Positions 1 through 6,683 of a stretch of 29,714 bases of DNA are shown here, piece after piece. The notes beneath the pieces were generated by a model. That model saw only the letters and a list, made by a program, of their open reading frames with translations, had not been told where the DNA came from and did no database searches. The stretch spans positions 1 to 29,714 of the forward strand of contig CAYXDO010000146.1 in the NCBI GenBank assembly GCA_964463485.1. Reading direction: 5' to 3'. The stretch's first letter is position 1, and each line of letters begins with the position of its first letter. Source of the stretch: CAYXDO01 sp964463485. GTDB lineage: Bacteria > Myxococcota > Kuafuiibacteriia > Kuafuiibacteriales > Kuafuiibacteriaceae. Position numbers and translations under genes: made by a program.

Positions 1-217
1 GTCTGACTCGGATGTCTGACTCGGATGTCTGAATCGGATGTCTGACTCGGATGTCCGACTCGGATGTCCGACTCGGATGTCCGACTCGGATGTCCGACTC
101 GGATGTCTGAATCGGATATCTGAATCGGATATCTGAATCGGATATCTGAATCGGAGGTCTGAATCGAAGGTCTGAATCGGAGGTCTGAATCGGAGGTGTC
201 CGACTCGGATGTCTGAC
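1..217. repeat. 13-bp minisatellite, about 16 units
   Basis: Tandem units of the form gtctgactcggat run from the window edge to 217. Variants fall in blocks: gtctgactcggat first, gtccgactcggat at 53-104, atctgaatcggat at 118-143, and gtctgaatcggag at 157-195. A 2-bp insertion (196-197) precedes a final full unit at 198-210 and a partial one. The unit length is not a multiple of three, so the array is unlikely to encode a repeat protein. The left end is cut by the window. Confidence 0.95.
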
Positions 218-277
218 CAGGCTGCGTGAGCTCGGCAAAGACGTGAACGAACCCCAGGAGCGCCCGGGAGCCACGTT

Positions 278-1552
278 TCAAGGTTGAGCCTCGAACCTCG
301 TCACCGCGTCCCAGTCCTGGGGCGTCTGAGTTGGGACAAAGGCCACGCCGCCGGCCGCGCTGCCGTTTCCGACGTCGTGGCCCTTTTCCGTCGAGTACAC
401 ACAGACCGTCCCGCGGTTGAAGACGCCGACCACGCCGTTGTCTCCGGGGTTCAGGAAGATGCCATTTCCCACCGGGATGGGTCTCCCGTGGACCACCGGG
501 ACGTTGACCGGAGACCACGAGCCGTTCGCGCTGCGTACCCAGCTGTCGGCCGCGTTGATCGACAGGAACGCCAGCCCCGTCGGGTCCACCGCGAAGCCTT
601 GCACCGACCCTCCCGACCCATCGAGCTCAGACTCCCAACCGTCTTCGTCGTGGCGCCAGACTCTCCAGGGCCCGCAGGTGTCTGCGGGCGGACAGCCGCG
701 CTCGGCAGCGAGGATCACCCCCGCGCCAACGCTCGCGATGGCGACCAACTCCCCTCCAGGCGGCCCGGGGACGGCTTCGGTCACCGTCGAGCCCGAGGTG
801 AGCTTCAAGAGAGTATGGCCCGTCGCTCCCGTACCCACTGCCCACGCCCCGCCTTCTACCGCCGCCGTCACCTGATCCACACCGTTGTAGTCCCCGAGGC
901 TCGCGATGAGTCGAGGTCCACCGGACGTGTCGAGCTGGATCTGAGTCCCGTCCGCTACCATGGCGAAGATGGTCGCCTCGACGGCTATCGCCGCCATCGA
1001 AATCTCGCGGCGCTCGAAGCCCGGCAACGTCGGCCTCGGCGTGACTCGGGACCCTTGCAGTCGTGCGAGCTCACCGTGTTTGCCGATCAGCAGCGCTCCG
1101 TCCCCGGTCGCGACCGCTGCCCGGAGCGTGCTGAAGCCGACGGGTATCTCCGCCGATCTGATTTGCTCACAAAGGGTCGGGCACTTGCGACGGACCTCGC
1201 TAGACTCGACCGGGCCGGCCTGGAACGAGAGCGAGCTCCCATCCCACTTCGACCGCCAGCTCCCGTCGACCGGCGGAAGGACCGAGCCTTCGCCGCCCAG
1301 AGAGTAGCTGCATCGCTCGGGCTCGAACCCATCGGATCGCTCGGTCGAGAAGCTCGCGACGCTGAGCTCGTGCTCGGGCTCGAGGTCCAGCCTCAACAAG
1401 CTCTCGGAGCTGCGAACGAGCCGGGGGCTCAACGAGCCGGGGAAGCTCCACATCACCGCCGTGTGGTCCGCTGGCCATGGGATCGACGCCGCGACGAGCT
1501 CGGAGCCACACGCGGCGAGCGACCCGAGGACTGGCCAACACGATGCTCGCAC
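278..1552 (-). CDS. Predicted surface lipoprotein, beta-propeller-like
   Basis: 424-residue protein starting at GTG (1552). The N-terminus is a short type II signal: one Arg, a hydrophobic stretch and a lipobox LAAC with the lipidated Cys at residue 15, so it should be exported and membrane-anchored. The rest is rich in Gly, Ser, Val and Trp. It shows repeated short beta-strand-like phrases such as GDGALLIGKHGELARL, GGAWAVGTG and DPTGLAFLSIN, which resemble beta-propeller blades. No catalytic motif was recognised. It is transcribed divergently from a second lipoprotein gene of similar style starting at 1672, so the two may be distant paralogues or share control. Specific function is unknown. 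A long plus-strand open frame across the same region is best explained as its antisense shadow. Confidence 0.75.
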   Translation of the reverse strand: MRASCWPVLGSLAACGSELVAASIPWPADHTAVMWSFPGSLSPRLVRSSESLLRLDLEPEHELSVASFSTERSDGFEPERCSYSLGGEGSVLPPVDGSWRSKWDGSSLSFQAGPVESSEVRRKCPTLCEQIRSAEIPVGFSTLRAAVATGDGALLIGKHGELARLQGSRVTPRPTLPGFERREISMAAIAVEATIFAMVADGTQIQLDTSGGPRLIASLGDYNGVDQVTAAVEGGAWAVGTGATGHTLLKLTSGSTVTEAVPGPPGGELVAIASVGAGVILAAERGCPPADTCGPWRVWRHDEDGWESELDGSGGSVQGFAVDPTGLAFLSINAADSWVRSANGSWSPVNVPVVHGRPIPVGNGIFLNPGDNGVVGVFNRGTVCVYSTEKGHDVGNGSAAGGVAFVPTQTPQDWDAVTRFEAQP

Positions 1553-1580
1553 TCGACCAGTGTGCCAGAGATGGGCGCCT

Positions 1581-1628
1581 TCCAGATCCGTTCCCGTCCA
1601 GGTCGGTCCCCTTCCAGATCGGTTCCTG
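1581..1628. promoter_or_regulatory. Three tandem 16-bp repeats between divergent genes
   Basis: Three adjacent 16-bp units are visible: tccagatccgttcccg (1581-1596), tccaggtcggtcccct (1597-1612) and tccagatcggttcctg (1613-1628). They occupy the 119-bp gap between the divergent lipoprotein start codons at 1552 and 1672. This position would suit a shared regulator-binding site, but no -10/-35 boxes stand out and the role is inference. They could also be a simple short tandem repeat. Confidence 0.5.
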
Positions 1629-1671
1629 TCGGCGTACGGTGCGGCGTGGACAGCGAGGCCGCTCTCGCGCG

Positions 1672-3303
1672 ATGAGTCGCTCCGATCACGGGCGCGGATT
1701 CGCGGCGCGCCCCGATGTCGTCGGCGTTTGGTGCCTATTTTCGTCCGTCGCCTGCGGTCCTGCGTCCACGCGGATCGTGATGTCTGGTGACCTCGACTTC
1801 GAGGTCGGCTTCGTCGTCGAGCTCGATGCGAACGGGCAAGTTCGGAACCTCAGCCGTTCGTTCGGGATTGCCGGGGGAGCGCTCGCGTATGGCAGGCCGA
1901 CCCTCGAGCTCTCCAGCGAGCACGCCGAGGTTCTGCTCCTGGGCATTTCGGCGCGAGATCTCCAGGCGGTCTCGCCTGGGTATGACTCGTCGCGCCGTTC
2001 GTCCGTCGCGCTGAGTCTCGGCCATGAGACGTCGACCAGCCCATACGACGACCCGATCATCGCTTCGGTGCCTGCTTCCGCGAGGGTCTGGCGCGTCGAC
2101 GAGTCGGCTACGCTCGCCGAGAGCTCACTTTCGGAACAGGCCGCGCTGGCGGAGCTCACCCTGGTCGTTCCCTCCAATCCGGAGTTTTGCGGGACGTCGC
2201 TCGCGAGCGCCCGTCCGTTCGGAGCCACCGCGGAGCTGTTCGGAGGGCCGGGACCTTGGGAGTCGTCGCCGACTCTCATCTTCATCGCGCCGGTGTCCGC
2301 AGAACGCGTCGTGATTGGGACGAGATATGTCGTGGCTATGGTCGAGCCAGGAGGATCCGCGTCGACCCAGAGGAGCGGTCCTCCGTTCGAAACGATCGAT
2401 TTTCGCCGGGTCTCCCTTCCGAATATCTCGGTTGCTCGAATTCACGCGGTGGTCCCGAACCCACCGGGCGATCGGGTTTTTGTCGCGGGGACGACCAGCC
2501 CCGAGGGTGGATTTCTGATGGAGCTCGACGTTCGAGCCGACGGACTGTGGCCCGTTCGAACGGTCACCGCGGCCGTCGGAGTCAGCTCGATTCCTTCGCT
2601 GAATCACCTGGCGATCGACCTCGACGGAACCGTCGTGGCGGTAGGCGACATCGCCCGCGGCGAAACGGTGGACCCGGCCGCACTCATCATCCGAGAGCCG
2701 CAACACGCTGAATTTCGACCCGTGAGCATTCCGGTGGACCCGGCGATGGAAGAGCTCACGCAAATCGCGTTCACGGGCGACGAGCAGACGCCCGCGCTCG
2801 TTGGGTTTCATGGTGAGTCGTTGTTCGAGGGCGACCCGCGGTCGGGCGAGTGGCAACTCACATCGCTCGGAGCGCCGTTGACGGACGGCCCCGAAGTCCG
2901 GTGCCTAGCGGCGGACGGAGTCGAACGATGGGCAGCGGGAAACGATGGATTGCTCAGCCGCTGGACCGCGGGGTCGGGCTGGCAACGTTTCGTACCCAGA
3001 CTCCCGCCGAGCACGGATCCGTGTACGCTCGGGATACCGTTCGAAGCCACGCCCGGGGTCTCGCTGTCCCTCGGCCTCGGCCCACGGTGGGTATCGGTCG
3101 TGTTTGCCGCGTGCAGCCTCGTCGTGTTGTTCGACCGTCAGCGCGAGTGTACGGCGAGCGTCGTGCTGCCGGGGGTCCCGGCCGAGCGGGCCCCCGGAGT
3201 CGTCGAGGTCGCGGTTCAAGCCGGAAACGTCCTCTTCGTAGGCGGAAGGCGAGGACTCCTATTCACGGTGCCGTTGGGCCCATCCGAGAACGAAGGCAGG
3301 TAG
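1672..3303 (+). CDS. Predicted surface lipoprotein, beta-propeller-like
   Basis: 543-residue protein. ATG 1672 is preferred over the upstream in-frame start at 1477. It places a signal peptide at the N-terminus (polar SRSDHGRGFAARPD, hydrophobic VVGVWCLFSS, lipobox SVAC with Cys28), and the upstream extension would run through the 16-bp repeats and into the neighbouring gene. The mature part carries repeated strand-turn-strand phrases (LAIDLDGTVVAVGDI, VERWAAGNDGLLSRW, GNVLFVGGRRGLLF) like NHL/WD-type propeller blades. No enzyme motif is seen. It is divergent to the lipoprotein at 278-1552 and is followed by 129 bp of non-coding DNA before the first duplicated block. Function unknown; probably an envelope protein. 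Confidence 0.75.
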   Translation: MSRSDHGRGFAARPDVVGVWCLFSSVACGPASTRIVMSGDLDFEVGFVVELDANGQVRNLSRSFGIAGGALAYGRPTLELSSEHAEVLLLGISARDLQAVSPGYDSSRRSSVALSLGHETSTSPYDDPIIASVPASARVWRVDESATLAESSLSEQAALAELTLVVPSNPEFCGTSLASARPFGATAELFGGPGPWESSPTLIFIAPVSAERVVIGTRYVVAMVEPGGSASTQRSGPPFETIDFRRVSLPNISVARIHAVVPNPPGDRVFVAGTTSPEGGFLMELDVRADGLWPVRTVTAAVGVSSIPSLNHLAIDLDGTVVAVGDIARGETVDPAALIIREPQHAEFRPVSIPVDPAMEELTQIAFTGDEQTPALVGFHGESLFEGDPRSGEWQLTSLGAPLTDGPEVRCLAADGVERWAAGNDGLLSRWTAGSGWQRFVPRLPPSTDPCTLGIPFEATPGVSLSLGLGPRWVSVVFAACSLVVLFDRQRECTASVVLPGVPAERAPGVVEVAVQAGNVLFVGGRRGLLFTVPLGPSENEGR

Positions 3304-3432
3304 CCGCATACGAATGGGCTGAGGATGTCGGCGCCCTGGGATCGAAGATCGAGCTCTTCGAGCTGCCGCCGCTCTGGTCCCTTCGAGAGAGTAAGTCCGA
3401 GGTGACTTCTTTGAGGCCACGGCCGCACGACG

Positions 3433-4339
3433 CGGCTTGTACTTGGGCCACCGCACGCCTAAGCTGGCGATGTGGATCCGAAGCGGCAGAGCGACGCGCA
3501 CGAGGAGCCGGAAGGTCCGTTTCGAGCCGAGCATCTGACTCCGGGACGCTACGAGTTGGTCAACGGCCATCCCGCATACCAAGCGGCGACGGGAGGCGAC
3601 GGCGCGTCGCGAATCGTCGCGGGCGTGCAGGCGCTCGCGTCCGACCCAGACGCAGTCGAGACTGGAGTCGACCCCGGCTACATTCTCGGGGAGAAAACGG
3701 TGCGTGCCCCGGACATCGCAGTTGGGAATGTCCCAGATGCGTTCGGTTTCATCCAGGGCGCCCCGCGACTGGCCGTGGAGTACGCGGGCGAGCACCAAGA
3801 CGAAGTGCGCCTTCAGGACAAGATTCGCCAATTTCTCGCGAGGGGCACCGAGCTGGTGTGGGTCGTGCGACTCATCGGGCCCCGGCGCGTCGAGGTGTAC
3901 CAGCGCAACAAGGCAGTCACGCTCTTCGGTCCTGGCCAATCCCTGATCGCGCCTGGGATCTTGAGGGAACCCGTTCCGGTCGAGGCGATGTTCGACACGC
4001 AGGCCGCGCAAGTCACCGCACTCAGGAACTTCCTCGCTCGCGAAGGATACTCGAGCCTGGAGGACGTGAAGCAGGAAGGCCGAGAGGAGGTCTACGCCTC
4101 GCTGCGCCGCGCTATCCTCGATCGGCTCGATGGGCGCAGGATCGAACGTTCGGAGGCGTTCCGGAGTCAGCTCGAACGGGTCATCGACCCGCTGATCCTA
4201 GCCGAGACGCTGGTGCGAACGAGCGAATGCGCCTCGGAGTCGGACCTCGTCGACGGGTTGTCCGCGCGACGAACCTGATCGCGTTTGATCGCGAGGGTCG
4301 ACACAAATCGCCAAATCATCCGTACTCCGTTTCGGCTCG
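3433..4339 (+). repeat. Duplicated segment A, copy 1
   Basis: This 907-bp segment carries a Uma2-like gene and recurs at 6684-7590 as a direct repeat with a constant offset of 3251 bp. By eye it is identical from about 3447 to 4148; about ten mismatches then fall within the last 191 bp. Left and right borders are abrupt: upstream sequences differ, and at the right edge copy 1 runs into a ylxP-derived fragment. Confidence 0.9.
3472..4278 (+). CDS. Uma2-like PD-(D/E)XK nuclease family protein, copy A1
   Basis: 268-residue protein resembling the Uma2/DUF820 family, a PD-(D/E)XK nuclease fold often found as multicopy genes. Key positions are Asp81 in RAPDIAVGN, Glu103 in RLAVEYAGEH, and Lys117 with the following FLARGTELVWVV segment, which matches the family's core strands. 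The C-terminal third (about 180-268) is Arg/Glu-rich helix without a known domain. GTG 3472 is the first possible start after an in-frame TAA at 3460; no strong ribosome-binding site is visible. A second copy at 6723-7529 differs at only four residues near the C-terminus. The biological role of Uma2 proteins is poorly known. Transposon-associated or defence functions are possible, but no partner gene is present. Confidence 0.8.
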   Translation: MDPKRQSDAHEEPEGPFRAEHLTPGRYELVNGHPAYQAATGGDGASRIVAGVQALASDPDAVETGVDPGYILGEKTVRAPDIAVGNVPDAFGFIQGAPRLAVEYAGEHQDEVRLQDKIRQFLARGTELVWVVRLIGPRRVEVYQRNKAVTLFGPGQSLIAPGILREPVPVEAMFDTQAAQVTALRNFLAREGYSSLEDVKQEGREEVYASLRRAILDRLDGRRIERSEAFRSQLERVIDPLILAETLVRTSECASESDLVDGLSARRT

Positions 4340-4343
4340 GCGA

Positions 4344-4396
4344 GAAGCTCGGAATTGTCGCAGTCAGCAACGACGGGCCGTTCGTGAGCTCGGTTC
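4344..4396 (+). pseudogene. Internal fragment of ylxP (DUF503)
   Basis: 53 bp match the live ylxP gene at 8122-8174 with a single mismatch, in the same strand orientation. The fragment encodes the conserved KLGIVAVSNDGPFV part of DUF503. It begins within 5 bp of the right border of segment A copy 1 and has no flanking ylxP sequence, so it is a relic of a recombination event and not a gene. Confidence 0.85.
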
Positions 4397-4411
4397 CTAG
4401 GGAACGGCCCG

Positions 4412-4500
4412 AAAGCGAACGGTGCCTGCCAAAGCGAACGGTGCTGCCTGCCAAAGCGAACGGTGCCGGGCACCGCTCAGGATCCGATCCGGGGATCCGG
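4412..4500. repeat. gaacggtgcc repeat cluster R1 with palindrome
   Basis: Three copies of aaagcgaacggtgc occur at 4412, 4431 and 4453. The last continues into a near-perfect palindrome, ggtgcc-g-ggcacc (4462-4474), followed by gctcaggatccg. A similar cluster lies at 6546-6635. The two clusters bracket the B1-B2 tandem. The repeat resembles a dispersed intergenic repeat family; it has no coding potential that I trust. Confidence 0.75.
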
Positions 4501-4662
4501 AGGCACCGCTCGGATCCCGAGTGAAGGCTCCGGAGTGAAGATGAACGGAGTCAGTCGCGATGGTTCGAACCCTCGTGCCCCAAGCGTCGTCCTCGGACAT
4601 TGATCGTCCCATCGACCCGAGATTTGGCGTGACTTCGTACAGCCTTCGGCTACGACAGAGAA

Positions 4663-5604
4663 ATGCCCAGCCCCGCCCACGAGACCCTCTTGGTCCTGCT
4701 ACGCGAGCACCCGGCCTGGCTTGGGACTCTGATGAGCGTCCTTGCGGGGCGCAAGCTTCCGGACGGACTCACTCCCATCGACGCGACCGTTCGCCTCGTC
4801 GATCCCGCGGAAGTTAGGCCCGACCTGGCCTTCGTCGTTCCCGCGAAGTCTCGAGCTCAACCGGAGTCTTGGGTGTTGCTCGAGTCCCAGCTCGACAAGG
4901 ATGAGAAGAAGCGGCTGAGTTGGCCGCTCGCCGTGACGGCGGTGTGGAATGAACGTGGCCCCGGTGACCTGGTGATCATCACCGCCTCGAAGGCGGTGGC
5001 AGCATGGGCGAGAAAGACGTGCCGACTGAAAGGGCCCTTCGGCACGAAGCTCACGTTGACCCCGATCGTATTGGCGTTGACTGACGAGGTGGTGGAGAAG
5101 CTCCTCGACCCTGGCCATCCAGAGCTTGGGTTTTTCGCCGCCTGGGCGATGCAAGCGCGACACGGGGTGAAAGCTCGGCGCATCGTGGAGCGAGCCGTGG
5201 AGCTCGTGGACCAGGTTCCGGAACCCGAGTTGCGAACGCGGTTGGTGCGGAGCATCATGGANNNNNNNNNNNNNNNNNNNNNNNNNNNNNNNNNNNNNNN
5301 NNNNNNNNNNNNNNNNNNNNNNNNNNNNNNNNNNNNNNNNNNNNNNNNNNNNNNNNNNNNNGCGGACGAGTGGGCGGCGCGCTTCGGGCCCGAGCTCGAG
5401 GCGAGGGGCGAGGCGAGGGGCGAGGCGAAGGGCGAGGCGAAGGCGCTCCTTCAGATTGCTGCGCTGCGCGGCCTGGAGCTCGACGAGGCCAGCAGGGCTC
5501 GCGTGCTCGCGTGCCAAGACCTCGGCCAACTCGAGCGCTGGATCCAGAGGGCACTCACCGCCGAGTCGGCGCTCGAGCTCTTTCAGAGTGCCGAGACCTC
5601 TTGA
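4663..5604 (+). CDS. Rpn-like PD-(D/E)XK family protein, copy B1 (contains gap)
   Basis: About 313 residues including a 34-codon stretch of unknown bases. The N-terminal half has a nuclease-like core: Asp54 in VRPDLAFVV and Glu74-Ser-Gln76 in WVLLESQLDKDEKKR, matching the D...ExQ pattern of Rpn/PD-(D/E)XK putative transposase-like proteins. The C-terminus (ALLQIAALRGLELDEASRARVLAC, then LGQLERWIQRALTAESALELF) resembles the DUF4351-type tail of that group. Between them lies a short Glu/Ala/Lys repeat. Copy B2 (5789-6472) is nearly identical but lacks 79 internal codons. In known Rpn proteins the fold promotes recA-independent recombination; that role here is only inferred. Confidence 0.7.
   Translation: MPSPAHETLLVLLREHPAWLGTLMSVLAGRKLPDGLTPIDATVRLVDPAEVRPDLAFVVPAKSRAQPESWVLLESQLDKDEKKRLSWPLAVTAVWNERGPGDLVIITASKAVAAWARKTCRLKGPFGTKLTLTPIVLALTDEVVEKLLDPGHPELGFFAAWAMQARHGVKARRIVERAVELVDQVPEPELRTRLVRSIMXXXXXXXXXXXXXXXXXXXXXXXXXXXXXXXXXXADEWAARFGPELEARGEARGEAKGEAKALLQIAALRGLELDEASRARVLACQDLGQLERWIQRALTAESALELFQSAETS
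5262..5361. other. Assembly gap of 100 N
   Basis: Exactly 100 unknown bases interrupt copy B1. The matching stretch in copy B2 (6151-6241) is 91 bp. Substituting 91 for 100 also keeps the frame open, so the true gap is probably close to 91 bp and the N count is a default placeholder. Confidence 0.95.
5398..5442 (+). repeat. 12-bp in-frame repeat in copy B1
   Basis: Units of gaggcgaggggc/gaggcgaagggc encode Glu-Ala-Arg/Lys-Gly. Copy B1 has three full units plus EAK; copy B2 (6278-6310) has two plus EAK. The difference is one unit and leaves the frame intact, showing slippage within a coding region. Confidence 0.85.
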
Positions 5605-5677
5605 GACAAACCGACTGATCGACCGACTACTTCGCAAAGTCGTCGCGTATCGCGGAGATTTTCTCTGGAAGCCGGAA

Positions 5678-6538
5678 TCAGTCGCGATGGTTCGAACCCT
5701 CGTGCCCAAGCGTCGTCCTCGGACATTGATCGTCCCATCGACCCGAGATTTGGCGTGACTTCGTACAGCCTTCGGCTACGACAGAGAAATGCCCAGCCCC
5801 GCCCACGAGACCCTCTTGGTCCTGCTACGCGAGCACCCGGCCTGGCTTGGGACTCTGATGAGCGTCCTTGCGGGGCGCAAGCTTCCGGACGGACTCACTC
5901 CCATCGACGCGACCGTTCGCCTCGTCGATCCCGCGGAAGTTAGGCCCGACCTGGCCTTCGTCGTTCCCGCGAAGTCTCGAGCTCAACCGGAGTCTTGGGT
6001 GTTGCTCGAGTCCCAGCTCGACAAGGATGAGAAGAAGCGGCTGAGTTGGCCGCTCGCCGTGACGGCGGTGTGGAATGAACGTGGCCCTGGTGACCTGGAC
6101 CAGGTTCCGGAACCCGAGTTGCGAACGCGGTTGGTGCGGAGCATCATGGACGTGCTGAACGAGAAGATGATCGAGGGGTTGAAGGAGCTTGTGATGAACC
6201 AAGGAAACGAATTCCCGAGGAACCCGGCGCTTCGGAAGCTCGCGGACGAGTGGGCGGCGCGCTTCGGGCCCGAGCTCGAGGCGAGGGGCGAGGCGAAGGG
6301 CGAGGCGAAGGCGCTCCTTCAGATTGCTGCGCTGCGCGGCCTGGAGCTCGACGAGGCCAGCAGGGCTCGCGTGCTCGCGTGCCAAGACCTCGGCCAACTC
6401 GAGCGCTGGATCCAGAGGGCACTCACCGCCGAGTCGGCGCTCGAGCTCTTTCAGAGTGCCGAGACCTCTTGAGACGAACCGACTGATCGATACTTCGCAA
6501 AGTCGTCGCGTATCGCGGAGATTTTCTCTGGAAGCCGC
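5678..6538 (+). repeat. Tandem duplicated segment B, copy 2
   Basis: Direct head-to-tail copy of 4551-5677. Differences from copy 1 are a 1-bp change in the gtgcccc run, the 237-bp internal deletion, loss of one 12-bp repeat unit and a small deletion after the stop codon. It ends at ctctggaagccg before cluster R2. Confidence 0.88.
5789..6472 (+). CDS. Rpn-like family protein, copy B2, internally deleted
   Basis: 227-residue version of the B1 protein. The first 103 residues, including Asp54 and Glu74/Gln76, match B1. Codons 104-182 of B1 are then missing (the equivalent of 4972-5208, 237 bp) and the frame resumes at DQVPEPELRTRLV. It keeps the full region lost in B1's sequencing gap (DVLNEKMIEGLKELVMNQGN), the Glu/Ala repeat and the DUF4351-like tail. 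The deletion joint lies at a shared tgg, pointing to microhomology or slippage. The loss removes roughly the second half of the nuclease domain, so the product may be inactive even though it is in frame. Confidence 0.65.
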   Translation: MPSPAHETLLVLLREHPAWLGTLMSVLAGRKLPDGLTPIDATVRLVDPAEVRPDLAFVVPAKSRAQPESWVLLESQLDKDEKKRLSWPLAVTAVWNERGPGDLDQVPEPELRTRLVRSIMDVLNEKMIEGLKELVMNQGNEFPRNPALRKLADEWAARFGPELEARGEAKGEAKALLQIAALRGLELDEASRARVLACQDLGQLERWIQRALTAESALELFQSAETS

Positions 6539-6545
6539 GTACCTT

Positions 6546-6635
6546 GAACGGTGCAGCGAACGGTGCCCGCCGCCCCAAAGCGAACGGTGCGGGAAAGCGA
6601 ACGGTGCCGGGCACCGCTCGGGATCCGGCGGCGAG
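6546..6635. repeat. gaacggtgcc repeat cluster R2 with palindrome
   Basis: Four gaacggtgc cores occur at about 6546, 6558, 6582 and 6599. The last runs into ggtgccgggcacc and then gctcgggatccgg. The layout parallels cluster R1 at 4412-4500 in the same orientation. Confidence 0.75.
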
Positions 6636-6683
6636 TCCTGAACGCACTCATGAACTCGAGCCGGTCCGGTGCAGGTCTCGTGT

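Larger units (their letters stand above)
4551..5677 (+). repeat. Tandem duplicated segment B, copy 1
   Basis: The segment starts at tcagtcgcgatggttcgaac and ends with tctctggaagccg just before the same start sequence recurs at 5678, so B1 and B2 abut head to tail. Each holds an Rpn-like gene. Both contain the phrase ggttcgaaccctcgtgccc near the left border. Copy 1 contains a 100-N gap. Confidence 0.88.

Noticed and set aside
284..1675. 463-codon plus-strand open frame opposite the first lipoprotein gene
   Set aside because: Arg/Pro-rich antisense frame of high-GC DNA. The minus-strand frame has a signal peptide with lipobox and a propeller-like pattern.
4563..4590. tRNA gene at the B-unit border
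   Set aside because: Only a T-loop-like 3' part is present; the 5' stem does not pair and no anticodon arm is seen.
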